In this document: positions 47,173 to 59,084 of the stretch, piece by piece
Layout: every line of letters begins with the position of its first letter
Position numbering within the stretch: position 1 is the first letter of the stretch
Origin: Cycas panzhihuaensis
Taxonomy: Eukaryota; Cycadophyta
NCBI GenBank assembly: GCA_023213395.1
Contig: CM041465.1
Coordinates: 226,307,741-226,371,740 of the forward strand
Length of the DNA stretch: 64,000 nucleotides
Direction: 5' to 3'
Position numbers and translations under genes: made by a program
Notes under the pieces: model-generated
Told to the model about the DNA's origin: nothing
Databases searched by the model: none
The model's input: the letters and a program-made list of their open reading frames with translations, nothing else

Positions 47173-47359
47173 AAATTATTAGTAAAGAGAACCATTTCTT
47201 ATAAAGAAGACCACATCTAGGATTAAAATTTTCATATTAACAAGATAACTATCGAATAAACCACCTTTATTTTCTAGAATTATAATCGAAATTGTTAGAA
47301 TTGATAAAGTTACCACCCTGCACACATCTTTGGTATACTCTAAGTTATTGAGGAAACTA

Positions 47360-47700
47360 TTGGCTATCAGGTGCATTTGGTCGCAGGCTAAGGTGGAGAA
47401 CCTGTTTCCTTTTGGAGTTTGGAGATTAAGTTAGATATGAAGGGGATGAGTGCCTTAGTTAGTCAAGCTCTCAACATTAGATCTATCACTAGGCATAAGA
47501 TTGGCAAAGGTAGACTAACAAATCAGGGGGGCATTTAACCTATTTTGCAGCCTGTGTACTAGATATATTGATCCTTAAGCTCACATACTGATATATTAGG
47601 TCATTAGTTTACCACTTGTGGGTAGGCACCATTAGATAGGATAATAATTGAGAGCTTTTCTTAGAGACCCTAAGACATAGAACTCTAGACTAAAAACCCC
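47360..47700 (+). other. conserved pre-gag block, Copia-2 copy
   Basis: It aligns to 18640-19020. Shared words include TAGATCTATCACTAGGCATAAG (one difference in Copia-1) and CTCACATACTGATATATTAG (two differences). It ends about 65 bp before the gag ATG. It has more in-frame stops than the Copia-1 copy in the matching frame. Confidence 0.6.
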
Positions 47701-47764
47701 CTAAGTAGATAAGATACAAATAAATTTAAATCTTTTGAGGGATACTAAAAGATAGTTAAATCAC

Positions 47765-48990
47765 ATGGCAATAATACTTGGAAACATGATTATTCTCAAA
47801 TTTGATGGAATAAATTTCTTTAATTAGAGTAAGAGGATGGAATCTATTTTCATAGCCAAAGATATGTGGGCATTTATGGATGAAGGATTTGATGAACTTG
47901 GAGAAAATGCTAGCTTAGATGACTAAACAGATTATAGAGAATGTGTTAAGAAGGATAATAAAGCCTTAGTAATCATTTTTTATGCTCTAAAAGATCATAT
48001 ATTTCCTAGAGTGAGTGAAGCCGCTACATCAAAGGAAGCATAGGATATACTAAAATTGATTTATGAAGGAGCTGCCTCAACCAAGCTTCAATTTCTTAGA
48101 AGCAAGTTTGAAAATTTAAAGATGTCACCAAGAGAGAGTATTAATGAATTTATTACCAAGGTCTAAGACCTATTCAACCAAATATGATCTTTTAGAGAAG
48201 TGTTAACCGAGCAAAGAGTTGTGGAGAGAATATTAAGATATATTGGAGAAGTTAAGCGATTTGAAATGGTAGCTATAAGTATCGAAGTTTCAAAGGACTT
48301 AAGTACCCTTAAGATCAAGTAATTGAGTGTCATGCTCCTTACTGTAGAAGAGAAGAAAGGAGGATAAGAATCTTTAGAATATGCCTTTATCATAAAGGTA
48401 AGAATTAAGTAAAGTAGCCAAGGACAAAGTTCTAGGGGGAGGGATCCATTCCCTAGAAGAGGAGAAATAAACCAAAGGCCATCTTAAGAATCAAATCCTA
48501 GGAACCTAAGGACATATCAAGAATCCACTCCTAGATATAAAGATTCAAGGCAATAATATCAAGAACCTCCTCAAAGATATCAACCACTAAATCTAAGGTA
48601 CTAAGGGAGGAACAACTTCAACAATTAAGGTAGAATATAATAATAGAATCATTGTTACCATGGACATAATCATTATCAAGGATAAGCAAGTTATCCATGA
48701 CCAAGTTAATATTATCAAGGACCAAATGATATAGGTTATTAAGGATAAAGCTAAACTTCATTTTTTGAAAGATGCAGATCAACCTTTAGGGGTGGAGGAA
48801 CCTATAGAAATAAAAGCAATAGCCAAAGAAGTAGAGCACCTATTTAATACTTATTTTGCCATAAAATAGGACACATGGAGGACTGCTACTTTGCTAAGAA
48901 TGTAAACCAATAAAGAGGGAGTATAAATGTCATTACTAAAAGTAGAGAAAATGATAGACTCTTCTTATGAAGTATTATATCTAATGAAGA
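47765..48990 (+). pseudogene. Copia-2 gag
   Basis: The ATG at 47765 is chosen by alignment with Copia-1 (LGNMIILKFDGINFFN). The core includes FIAKDMWAFM, ALVIIFYALKDHIF, LQFLRSKFENLKMSPRESI and VERILRYIGEVKRFEMVAI. A long Gln/Asn/Tyr-rich linker (48480-48760) precedes a zinc knuckle YLFCHKIGHMEDCYF at about 48849-48893, whose first Cys is Tyr. Many stops. The minus frame 48393-48163 is its shadow. Confidence 0.85.
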
Positions 48991-50560
48991 AGAAGATAAT
49001 TAGTATATAGATTTAGGATGCTCAACTCACATGACATATAAAGAGGACATTTTAAAAACTATTGATAGAACCAAAAAGAGAAAGATCATGTTTGGGGACA
49101 ACACTTTACATAAGTCAACTAGCAAGGGCAATGTTACCATTACTACAAAATTAGGTCAAACTTGAAACATTGATGATGTTCTACATGTACCTGCCTTGAA
49201 GAAGAATTTACTTTCTATAGGACAGATGATGGAATGGGATTATAAGGTTACTTTTGGTAATAGTGAATGCATAATCAAAGACAAAAGGATGAACAAAGCC
49301 ATTGTAGCTAAGGGACAAATAACTAACAATTGACTATTTAAGCTACTCATTCCTCTAATAGATAACTATACATTAAAAGCCTCTATTAAAGTTGAAAGTG
49401 ACATATGGCATAAACAATTTGGCCATTTAAGTTATAGTAGCTTGGCTTTAATAAAAAGAATGGAGATGGTTGAATGCTTACCTACCATTTAGGGAAATAA
49501 AGAAATATATGAAGGATGTTTACTTGAAAAGCAACACAGAGAGAGTTTTTTAGATAATAGCTATAGAGAACAAGGTCCTTTTCAATTAGTATACATAAAT
49601 TTATATGGTCCTATGGATGTACTCTCGCTTGGAGGAGCTAAATATTTCATGACATTCATTGATGACTTTACAAGGAAAACTTAGATATATTTCCTAAAGT
49701 TTAAATCAGATGCTTATTAATGTTTTATTAACTTCAAATCCTTTGTGGAGAAGTAAAGTGGATATCAAATCCTCTCCCTTAGATTAGATAATGGGGGAGA
49801 ATTCACTTCGAATAAATTTAAAGATTTTTGTATCCATCAAGGCTTAAGGAGGTAATACACTAATTCATATACTCCACAACAAAATGAAGTAACTGAAAGG
49901 AAGAATAGAACCATTATTGAGATGGCAAGATACATGTTTAAGGACAAACAACTTAGGTATGAATTTTAGGTGAAAGTCATACCCACAACTATATATCTAT
50001 TAAATAGGTGTACTACTAAGGCACTAAGGAGGGTTACTCTCAAAGAGGCTTGGACATGACATAAGAAAAGTATTTAACATTTGAAAATCTTTGGTTGCCT
50101 AGTATTTACTCATATACCTAAGAAAAAGAGAATGAAATTGGATGATAAATGTACCAAGTGTATATTTATAGGATATTGTGATTTAATTAGATCCTATAAG
50201 TTATTTGACCTTAAGGAGAATAAGATAATCTTGAGTAGAGATGTTGTCTTCAATGAGGATGATTACTATAAGGCAAAGATTGAAAAAGATAAAGGGAAGA
50301 ACATTATAGTGGAGTTTGATTCATATCCTACATCGATAAATGTGCCTTCATATATGGCAACACAACATGACTCAATTCCTAATAAGGTTGGACCTTCTAC
50401 ATCCAGTCAAAATATTCCAAAGTGGGTATAAAGATAACATGCCCAAATGAATATTCTCGATAATAATTTTGAAAGGAGATCCACACATTCTAATAGGGTC
50501 AACTTTGCCCTAATGAGCCAAGTCATGGACTTACATGAGCCTCTTACTTTTTAAGAGAAT
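48991..50560 (+). pseudogene. Copia-2 protease and integrase
   Basis: Protease: YIDLGCSTHMTYK at about 49001-49040, with Leu where Ser follows the catalytic Asp. Integrase: zinc-binding IWHKQFGHLSYSSLALIKRM and GCLLEKQHRESF; core with D in NLYGPM (the usual Asp of YTD is Asn), D in LRLDNGGEF, E in VTERKNRTII; C-terminal part is the open frame 50081-50431 (FGCLVFTHIPKKKRMKLDD, CIFIGYCDLIRSYKLFDL, LSRDVVFNEDDYY). Several stops upstream. Confidence 0.88.
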
Positions 50561-51136
50561 AATACCTAACAAAAATGGTAAAATATAATGTAGGAGGAGT
50601 ACAATACCTTAGTCAAGAATGTCACATGGGAACTAGTTGATATCCCTCCAAACAAATTTATAATTAGTACCAAATGGGTTTATAAAATAAAATTCCAATT
50701 AGATGGCTCTATTAATAAACATAAAGCAAGGTTAATATCTACAAGATATGCCCAAATCTAAGGAATTAACTATAACAAAATATTTTCTCTTGTAGCTCGA
50801 ATGGAAATAATATGTTTCATGTTAAGTTTTACTGCATAGAAAGGATAGGCTATCCAACAAATGGATATTAAAAGTGCCTTTCTAAATGGATACATAGAAG
50901 AGGAGATCTATGTTCAACAACCAAAAGTTTCTGAAGTTAAGGGGGAAGAAAACAATGTATACAAACTTAAGAAAGCCTTGTATGGATTAAAACAAGTACT
51001 TAAAGCTTAGTACTGTAGGATAAGCAAATATCTTAGTGACAAAGGATTTGAATGAAGTCAATAAGATCCTAACTTATATATAAAGATTGAAGGAAACTCT
51101 ATATTTATTGTGGGACTATATGTTGAGGACTTAGTC
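50561..51136 (+). pseudogene. Copia-2 reverse transcriptase, N-terminal part
   Basis: It reads EEYNTLVKNVTWELVDIPPN, STKWVYKIKFQLDGSINKHKAR, MDIKSAFLNGYIEEEIYVQQP and [10 protein letters not shown], up to the active-site box GLYVEDLV, where the first catalytic Asp is followed by Glu-Asp (YVED for YVDD; one base change). The frame stops at 51136 against the Copia-4 LTR. By comparison with Copia-1 (22502-22775) about 274 bp of this domain are missing before the sequence resumes at 59465. Confidence 0.9.
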
Positions 51137-51337
51137 TGTAAAGATTCAAAATGAAGATAGATAAATTCTCTATATCTATTGATCAATTACTTCTCTCTCT
51201 ATATATAATTATGAAGAAGGTGTAAATGGCAACTACTCAATAAGATTGTAGCACTTGTCACCTTAAGAGAGAAAGGGGGAAATATGTGTGACCCTTATAA
51301 AACACTTTAAGCATACATCATAACCCTAAATAAAACA
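51137..51337 (-). repeat. 3' LTR of Copia-4, about 201 bp
   Basis: On the minus strand it starts TGTTTTATTTAGGG and ends GAATCTTTACA, and it is preceded by the purine tract AAGAGGGGATTTAGAAGG (about 51357-51340). No partner remains to confirm the ends. Confidence 0.7.
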
Positions 51338-51384
51338 TTACCTTCTAAATCCCCTCTTAATGTTTTATCTATCTTAATCCTAAT

Positions 51385-52900
51385 TGATTTCTAAAGATAA
51401 TAAAATTTTTCCTGTCAAGAGATTTGGTAAGGACACTAGTAGTTTGGTCTCCTTAAGTATAATACTGAAGCTCAATTTCTCTATTCTATACTTTTTCTCT
51501 GATGAAATGATAGTGTACTTCTATGTGTTTTGTTCTTGCATGTAGTACTGGGTTTTTTGTTATTTTAATTATACTTTGATTATCACAAAATATCTAAGTA
51601 GGCATTACTTATTCCTGTCCAAGATCCTTAAGGATTTGTTTGATCCATACTCCTTCACATGCTGTATTGACTACTGACTTGTATTCAACTTCTGTTGAAG
51701 ATAAATGATTTCCCTTGAAAGAAATAATATCCTGATGTTGACTTCCTATCTATTCTATCTCCAGCTTAGTTAGAGTCATAAAATCCAGTCAACTACATAT
51801 TATTCTCCTTTTTATATTCCAAACCAAGATTTATGGTTCCTTTTAGGTATTACAAAACTCTTTTTGCGGCATTCTAGTGAGGGACTTTGGGATTTTCTAT
51901 GAATCTAGAGACTACACCAACTGCATATGAAATGTCAAGTCGTGTGGCTATGATATAAATTAGGATTTCAATTAATTATCTATATAAAGTTGATTAATAG
52001 GGTATGCTCCTTATTCTATGCTTAACATAAATCTGGTTTCCATTAGTGTGATGACACTATTACAACTATCCATTTTAAGCTTGCTTAGCAAATTTTTGAT
52101 ATATCTGGATTATGAAAGAACAATGGAGTAATTATTTTATTCTATTTATATACTGAGGTAGTAATGTAATATTCCCAAATCTGTCATTTCAAAAACCTTC
52201 TTGAATAATCTTTTGATGAATGTTATTGAATCTTCATCATCTCCAGTAATCAACATATCATCTACATACACCACTATGATAGATGTTAAGCCTTGATTAG
52301 ATTTTACGTATAGACTATGATCTAATTTACATCCGTGGAAGCCATTTTGAGTGAGATATAAATCTAGATTAGTATACCAATGTCTTGATGATTGTTTAGT
52401 CTATACAACACCTTTTTTAATTTATAGACCATATTTTCCTATCCTGGCTTTATGTATCCTTCAGGCTTATACATATATACTTCTTCTTGTAGATCTCCAT
52501 TCAGGAATGCACTTTAACATCCATTTGATAAATCTTCCACCCTTTTTTAGTAGCAACAATAATCACCTTTCTTACTATATTCAGTTTGGCTACTAAAGAA
52601 AATGTTTCTTCATAATCAATTCCAGTTGTCTGTGTGTAACTCTTTACTATTAGTCTTGCCTTGTATTTCTGAACTTCCCTATTTGGATTTTCATTTATTT
52701 TGTATATCCATTTATAATTTACAATAGGTTCATCTTCATGAGTTGATACCAAATCCCACATTTTGTTTCTATGTATGGCTTTAATCTCTGTATCCATTAT
52801 TGCTTTCCAGTCTTGAGAGCTACTTGCTTCTTCATAAGAACTTGGTTTGATAGAGTAGATCAAGGCTTGCGGTTTCTAAGATTTGGTTCAATGTTTAAAT
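51385..52900 (-). pseudogene. Copia-4 reverse transcriptase and RNase H
   Basis: Frame 52863-52501 holds the start of reverse transcriptase: WKAIMDTEIKAIHRNKMWDLV, YKWIYKINENP, YKARLIVKSYTQTTGIDYEETF and YQMDVKVHS. The active-site box YVDDMLITGDDE lies at about 52269-52233 with both Asp intact. RNase H at about 51790-51400 includes LSSTEVEYKSVVNTACEG and FCDNQSIIKITKNPVLHARTKHIEVHYHFI, ending with a degraded tail near 51385. Stops and shifts between the blocks make it non-functional. Confidence 0.88.
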
Positions 52901-53129
52901 ATTTTTCCTTTTGTTTCCTCAAGTATCTTGAGATATAATTTTGGCACTCTTTTTGAGGAATATTCTTGTGGTGATTAATTTTCTTTATCTTCTAAATGAG
53001 TATTTGAACCACTACCTTATTGTATATTAGGTAGATGAGTGTTGGGATCACTTGCTTGTTGGTTGTCTAAAGATATTTCCTTTGAAGCATTATTTTATGT
53101 CTTAATGCTTTTACAAGTAATATCTAATT

Positions 53130-53740
53130 TATCTTCTAACTAAACAGTTTGTGAGTTTTGATCGTCAATATTTATTTCTTGAGGCACTGTTTTAATAAGT
53201 TCTCTCTTCTTATCAAGGACTACATCCCTACTTACATAAAGTTTATCTATCTTTAGTTCAAGACATCTATATGCTTTTAAATGGGCATTGTACCTAACCA
53301 TTATGCATTCAATGCTTTTGTTATCTAACTTAGTTCTTCTCTTATCAACGATGTGAACATATGCCTTGTAACTAAAAATCTTTAGATGACTTACATTGAG
53401 TTTGTGTCCCATCCATACCTCTTCAGGTGTTACATTATCCAATGACTGAGTTGGACTTCTATTAATCAAATATACAGCTATATGTATAGCCTATTCCCAA
53501 TATTTCTTAGTTATCTCACCATTGTTTAGCATGCATCAAGCTATTTCTATAATAGATCTATTCATTCTTTCTACAACCCTATTTGATTGAGGTGTATTAT
53601 AAGAAGTTGTAAATTGTCTATGGATTCCATGGGTTTTATAGAAATGGATGAACTTATTAGATGCAAATTCCCACCATCTATCTGAATGAATACATTTAAT
53701 TTTCTTATTACTTTCCAATTCAGTTTACTGGAAAGGAAAT
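53130..53740 (-). pseudogene. Copia-4 integrase
   Basis: Frame 53718-53536 carries the core: the second catalytic Asp in CIHSDRWWEF (usually DRGGEF) and Glu in NRVVERMNRSIIE. Frame 53469-53140 is the C-terminal part (LDNVTPEEVWMGHKLNVSHLK, KAYVHIVDKRRTKLD, LYVSRDVVLDKKRE). The zinc-binding region and first Asp lie in the broken stretch 53750-54000. Confidence 0.85.
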
Positions 53741-53999
53741 ATACCTATGCTTTTCTCAAAAAATCATTAATGAAAGTCAAGAAATACCTTGACCTATTTG
53801 TTGAAATTGGTGTGAATGGACCTCATAGATTAGAGTGTATTAGATCCAACTTATTTTGTGCATGCCATGTATTTTTTGAGAACGGGATCCTGTGTTATTT
53901 CTCCATCATACAACCTTTGCATATAAAGTAATTAAAAGAAATATCTAGTAAGTCATTCACCATCTTGGATTTCTTTAATTTTTCTAATCTATTATGAGA

Positions 54000-54665
54000 A
54001 ACATGACCATACTTCAAATGCCACATTTCATTAGTATCAATGTTGGTTACAACAAGAGACTTTATATTAGAAGATATTTAGTGGGGCCTTTATCAGGTAG
54101 TACAAGAGTGGAGAGAAGTTTATACAACCTATTGTACTTTTCTCCTTTGGCTATCACAATTCCATTCCTTTTCATATTAACTATATAACAATAACCATAT
54201 TCATCGAATACTGTTCTCAGCTTTTTGTCACTCAACTGAGATATTGATAAAAGGCTCTTTTTCATTTCTGGTACAAAAAAGACATTGCGTATACGTTGAA
54301 TTTTTTCATCAATTCATAGAGTAATTTGTCCTATTCCTTTTATATACAAAGAAAAATTATCTTCTAACTCAATAAATTTATTGAGATCATAAGGTTTGAT
54401 GACTTTAAACCATTCTTCAATGCCTGCCATATGAGGTGAAGCTCTTGAATCAACATACTAACTTTTTTCTGCACTGAGATTTGCTGCTAATGCTATAATG
54501 AAGGCTATTTCAACTTCTTCTTCAACTGTGTCTTTTTCTTTGCTATAATTTCTAGTCAACTACTGCTTTCCCTTTTGCATTTTGGCTCATCTCTAGTAGC
54601 ACTGGTATGGAAAATGACCCATTTGTCTATAATGGTAGTAGATGTCAAAAGCTCTAAAGTTTTTA
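54000..54665 (-). pseudogene. Copia-4 gag zinc knuckle and protease
   Basis: A CCHC-type knuckle YYHYRQMGHFPYQCY at about 54640-54598 has both first Cys positions as Tyr. The protease signature YVDSRASPHMAG at about 54464-54429 has Arg in place of the active-site Gly. Then come NVFFVPEMKKSLLSISQLSDK and the frame 54265-54062, leading to the integrase. The knuckle is read in the same open frame as the Ty3-F integrase (54955-54593), so the two are fused in phase. Confidence 0.8.
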
Positions 54666-55165
54666 GTACCAAGTAGATGGAAGAGTTCTATCCAGAAGTT
54701 ATTGGTAAACTTGGGATCCCGATCACTGACTATACATTTGGGCATGCCGTGTAACCTGTGTATATCCTTTAAAAAGACCTCAGCAATTTGCTTTGCCTTA
54801 TATGTGGCCTGAATGCCACAAAAATGAGCATATTTAGTTAGCCTATCAACAACCACTAGTATAGCATCTTTTCCTTCTGACTTGGGCAGACCCACGATGA
54901 AGTCCATAGAAATTTCTTCCCATCGTTGGTTTGGTATGGGAAGGGGTTGTAGCAATCCTGGAGACTTGACTGTTTTTGTCTTATGTCGTTGACAAATTTC
55001 ACATGAGGAAACATATCTCTTTACATCTCCTTTTTGTCCCTTCCAAAAGAAAGACTGTTTTAAGCGGTGGTATGTTCGTAGGAACCCCGAGTGACCTGCT
55101 ATTGGAGAGGCATGTACATCATGTAAAATTTGCTCCTTAAGGCTAGAGTGAGGGCATATATATAT
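54666..55165 (-). pseudogene. Ty3-F integrase, truncated
   Basis: After a stop at 55165 the HHCC zinc-binding region reads IAGHSGFLRTYHRLKQSFFW then CEICQRHKTK, with all four ligands visible. The core follows in frame 54955-54593: first Asp in SMDFIVGLPKSEG, then VVVDRLTKYAHF, and second Asp in CIVSDRDPKFTNNFW. It breaks off at LFHLLGTK, before the third catalytic residue. Confidence 0.9.
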
Positions 55166-56560
55166 TCAATTCTTATACCAGAGAATATTTGAAGACCATG
55201 TATAATGGGTTGAATGCCCTACTCCAGCTTGAAGGTCTTGAATGATCTGCTTTGTAAAGGAGTCCTCATCCCATTCTTGCTTGGCAACTGCTATCCAAGA
55301 GGGATTGACTGTTGTGATAGAATATAGTGCAGAGCCTTCTTCCTTATGAGATAAAGCATCAGCAGCTATATTATCCTTGCCTTTTTTATATATTATTTCA
55401 AAGTCAAAAGCTTGCATTTTGGTGACCCATTTTTGTTGTTCCTCAGATGATGTCCTTTGAGATAGGAAATATTTTAAGCTATCATGGTCTGTTTTAATTT
55501 GGAAATGTGTTCCCAATAAATATTGTCGCCATTTCCTAAACGCATGAAGAATTGCTAACATCTCCTTCTCATAGGTGGACTTGACTTGTTCCTTGAGTGT
55601 AAGTCGACGACTTTCAAAGGCCAAAGGTTTTCCTTCTTGCATTAAGACTGCTCCAATGCCTTGCCCCGATGCATCACATTCAATGGTGATGGTCTTTGTA
55701 AAGTCTGGTGTTGCAAGGACTGCTGTGGTAGTTAAAGCCAGCTTTAGGTGTTCAAATGCTTCAGAGGCCTTATCATTCCAATAAAAAGAATCCTTTTTTA
55801 ACAAATTGATTAAAGGGGAAGCAATCCTTGCATAGCCTTGAATAAACTTTCGATAATATCCTGTGATTCCTAAAAATCCACGAAGGCCCTTGATGTTTCT
55901 AGGTTTAGGCCAGTTTGCGATAACTGCTATTTTCTTAGGATTCACCTTGACTCCTTCTTGAGAGATGATATGGCCCAAATATTCTATTTCTGTTTGCCCA
56001 AATTGACACTTTGATTTTTGCATAAAATTTGGTTGTCTAAGCACTGTAATGCCTTATCAACATGTCAAGATGGTCTTCCCACGTACGACTGAAGATCAAA
56101 ATGTCATCAAAAAAGACTAATATGAACTTCCTTAAGTAAGGTCGAAAGAGTTTATTCATGAGTCCTTGAAAGGTGGATGGAGCATTAGTCAAGCCAAATG
56201 GCATGACTAAAAATTCATAGTGACCTTCATGTGTACGGAATGCAGTTTTATGAACATCCTCTGCTTTAAGTAAGTCCAATGATGTGAAGAACATTGCTCC
56301 ATGGAGTTCATCCAAGAGTTCATCAATGACTGGTATAGGAAATTTATCCTTGATGGTTATCTTATTGAGCTCACGGTAGTCTACACACATGCGAAATGAG
56401 CCATCCTTTTTTCTTACTAAAATCACCGGGGCAGAAAAAGTGCTTTTACTTTCCCTAATAATACCAGCATTAAGGAGTTCTTGAACTAGTCGTTCAATTT
56501 CATTCTTTTCTTTGGTAGGGATCTTAGGTATGGTCGAATACAAGGAGGATTACTTCCAAC
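55166..56560 (-). pseudogene. Ty3-F reverse transcriptase and RNase H
   Basis: Frame 56543-56037 holds reverse transcriptase: [68 protein letters not shown] and the active-site box [10 protein letters not shown] with both Asp intact. About 10 residues normally lying between FTSLDL and EDVHKTAF are missing. Frame 56044-55166 (a -1 shift) continues with KCQFGQTEIEYLGHIIS, GLRGFLGITGYYRKFI, and RNase H: DASGQGIGAVLMQ, STYEKEMLAILHAF, KTDHDSLKYFL and IYKKGKDNIAADALS. The plus frame 55575-55784 is its shadow. Confidence 0.95.
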
Positions 56561-57300
56561 TACCGGTCAATGCTATGATCTTGGTCACGCATCTTTGGGG
56601 AAGACCTTGAGGAATATCTTAAAAGACACAGTTATGGCGGTGAAGTACCAATTTTAAGTCATTTGGTATACCATCATCTTGGAGAATGTCCTTCTATTAG
56701 AAGTTCTTGACCTTCTAGAGCATAACATTTGGCAATGATTCTGTACCACCCTTTTTAATAAGCCTCTCCATACGGTGTGAGCTAATGATTTGGGTCGGTG
56801 GAGGAATGATCCCATTCAATTGATAGTCAATTCCTTGAGTAAATTGGATGAAGAGCTCTTGTATATTTAGTTGAATGGTCCCTAGTGGTTTGAGCCATTG
56901 TACCCCTAATACAACATCAACTCCTCCAACAGGAATGGCATACATAGAAGTGGAGAGGTGATAGTCACCCATTTGCAACTTGATATTGTGACATTTTCCC
57001 CCACAAGCGAGTGTCCCTCCATTAGCCACCATAACTTGAAAATTTTTGACAGGATATGGAAAACAGTTGAGTTCTTCAGCAAGTTTCTGATTAATGAAAT
57101 TATGGGTGCTCCCAGAATCTATGAGGACAACCACCTTCCTTTTTTTAATATACCCAATAAGTTTGAGTGTTTGAGGGGCTGCAATTCTAGCTAGGGCATG
57201 CACAGATATAGTACCAGTATCTTCTTCTTCCTCCTTAGGTGGGTCACAATCATTATTTTCTGGCTCTAATGAGGCTTCTTCTACTGGTTCCTCATCTTGA
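56561..57300 (-). pseudogene. Ty3-F protease and linker
   Basis: Frame 57203-56715 carries a retroviral-type aspartic protease: VVVLIDSGSTHNFI with the active site Asp-Ser-Gly intact, then KLAEELNCFPY, MVANGGTLACGGKC, and the second signature VVLGVQWLKPLG. A linker with stops (56700-56560) joins it to reverse transcriptase. Confidence 0.9.
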
Positions 57301-58205
57301 ACATCCTCAATTATAAATAAGCGTCATTCAGGATACTTATGGTCTTTATTCCACTTTTGGTTACAACGAAAACATAACCCTTTCAATCGTTTCTCATCCA
57401 TCTCTTGGGAAGTCATTCGTCGTACACCAGGAACCTGAGATTGTGGTCGCTTTTCTGGAAATGTTCATTGGGGGGGTCGGGATGCCTTATTTTTTACTTC
57501 AATATGTCGAGCAAAATTAATAGCTGTAGAGATGTTATCGGGTTTTAAGAGTCGCAACTCATGTCTGATGTCATCTCGTAACCCACCAATGTATAGCTCA
57601 AGTAATTTATCCTAAAAAAGACCATCAACCCTTGTGGAGAGATGTTGGTATTCTGTTATATAAGCTGAAACAGTCCCCTTCTATCTAACTTTAGCTAATT
57701 GGTTAAAGTGGTCCTGATCCCAAGTACTGTCATATTGAGCTATAAGATCCTTGACAAAACCCTCCCATTGATAACTAAGCCCACCAATTGTTTTCATGAC
57801 CCATTGGTACCATTGGTAGGGTTCAGTTTCCATGTGTAAAGAAGCAAGAGGGATCTTCTTATCTACTGGAACTTGATGAAGAGAAAAGTATTGTTCCATT
57901 TGGGTGATCCAGGTGTGTACATCTGTGCCATTGAACTTCTTGATTTCTACCTTGGGAAGGAAGTTTGGAAGAAAGCACCTACCATCATTACCTTCATCTT
58001 CTTTAGCGAAGTGACCCCCACCTATGTGAGTAGTATCATCAAGATCACTCTTTTCTTCCTTAAGAGGTTTCATGGATGTGAACTCTAGCATTACTGCTTC
58101 AAATTTTTCATTGAAGTCATTCTGGATTTGTAATATATCTTCTCGAAGTTGTGAAACAGCATCATTGAGATCTTGGGTCCAACTTGGGTTCATCTTAGGG
58201 GCCAT
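57301..58205 (-). pseudogene. Ty3-F gag
   Basis: The frame from the Met at 58205 to 57681 holds an N-terminal coiled segment (LREDILQIQNDFNEKFEAVM), then LPKVEIKKFNGTDVHTWITQME, a classical gag start, and WEGFVKDLIAQYDSTWDQDHF. One stop later the domain continues with YITEYQHLSTRVDGLF and LYIGGLRDDIRHELRLLKP. A zinc knuckle region CFRCNQKWNKDHKYPE (about 57385-57335) has Tyr at the last Cys. Confidence 0.9.
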
Positions 58206-59070
58206 TAGTGGACAAGACCTAAGTTGGAATCTTGGTTGGTAAATGTGACTGAAAGGATTTGACGAGGTGTCTATAGACTGTTATCCCCAATATGAGGCAA
58301 TATAATTTCTTTTTTTTTTTTTTTTTGCTTTTTGCTTTTTTACTTTCTTGCTTTTTTGGCCACTGGTTGGCTGACAGACTATGTGCGCATGAACTGATGA
58401 CACACTAGCTAGAGACACTCGATTTAACAAATAGATGATGACTGACTCACTGACTGACTAAGTGCACACAACCCACTAATAGACTGACAAGGTACACTAG
58501 GTATGGGCTTGTCTGGTTTGTAGGCCCTCCGATATACTTATCCCAGACGTAAATAGTATCAACTTACAGAGGCAAACGCTCTACTCTGTAGTTGTACTAC
58601 CCCATCTCTAGGGTATGTGGAGAGTAATTTCCTAGGGCTATCCGCTTACCGGTGCACTACAAATTGCAGACGGTCAATAGGTTTTCTATGGTTACCTATA
58701 CTAGGAAGGCCTATCTAGGGGGTCCTCCTATATACCCGCAGGTACGTGGAGGCACAATTCTGTAGCCGAGTTCTGTCTAAGGCTTGATTCAGGAGTGTGA
58801 TCTCCAGTCCTTCACGCAAGGGACGGAAAAGCCACAATGCGCTTAGCCCAAAACGATAGATCCTCGTGATATTTATAGACCCCCGGCACAGGGTCTCTAT
58901 CTAAATGCAAAAGAGAACTGCCTTATGGCGGTGTTAGGTAGTGCCCGATTGTAGTGTTATCTACCCCCAAAAAGTAAAGTAACTAAATGGAAATCAAATA
59001 AGAATAGGTACTAATGAGAAAAAAATTGATTATTTAGTACCTTGACTCTCCCACAAGGAATGGATCGACC
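58206..59070 (-). other. Ty3-F leader
   Basis: About 860 bp lie between primer site and gag, with no coding. A run of about 17 T on the plus strand (58310-58326) is poly(A) in the element's sense strand. Confidence 0.7.
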
Positions 59071-59082
59071 GCTCTGATACCA
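59071..59082 (-). promoter_or_regulatory. primer binding site TGGTATCAGAGC of Ty3-F
   Basis: A perfect plant tRNA-Met primer site on the minus strand, two bases after the LTR end at 59085. Confidence 0.9.
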
Positions 59083-59084
59083 CT

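Larger units (their letters stand above)
51137..54665 (-). mobile_element. Copia-4, Copia element truncated at its 5' end
   Basis: This is a minus-strand Copia element retaining its 3' LTR (51137-51337), polypurine tract, RNase H, reverse transcriptase, integrase, protease and the gag zinc knuckle. The 5' LTR and most of gag are gone: sequence switches near 54665 to the integrase of Ty3-F. It lies inside the Copia-2 reverse transcriptase. Confidence 0.85.

Noticed and set aside
55575-55784. Plus-strand open frame of 69 codons
   Set aside because: It is antisense to the well-supported Ty3-F RNase H.
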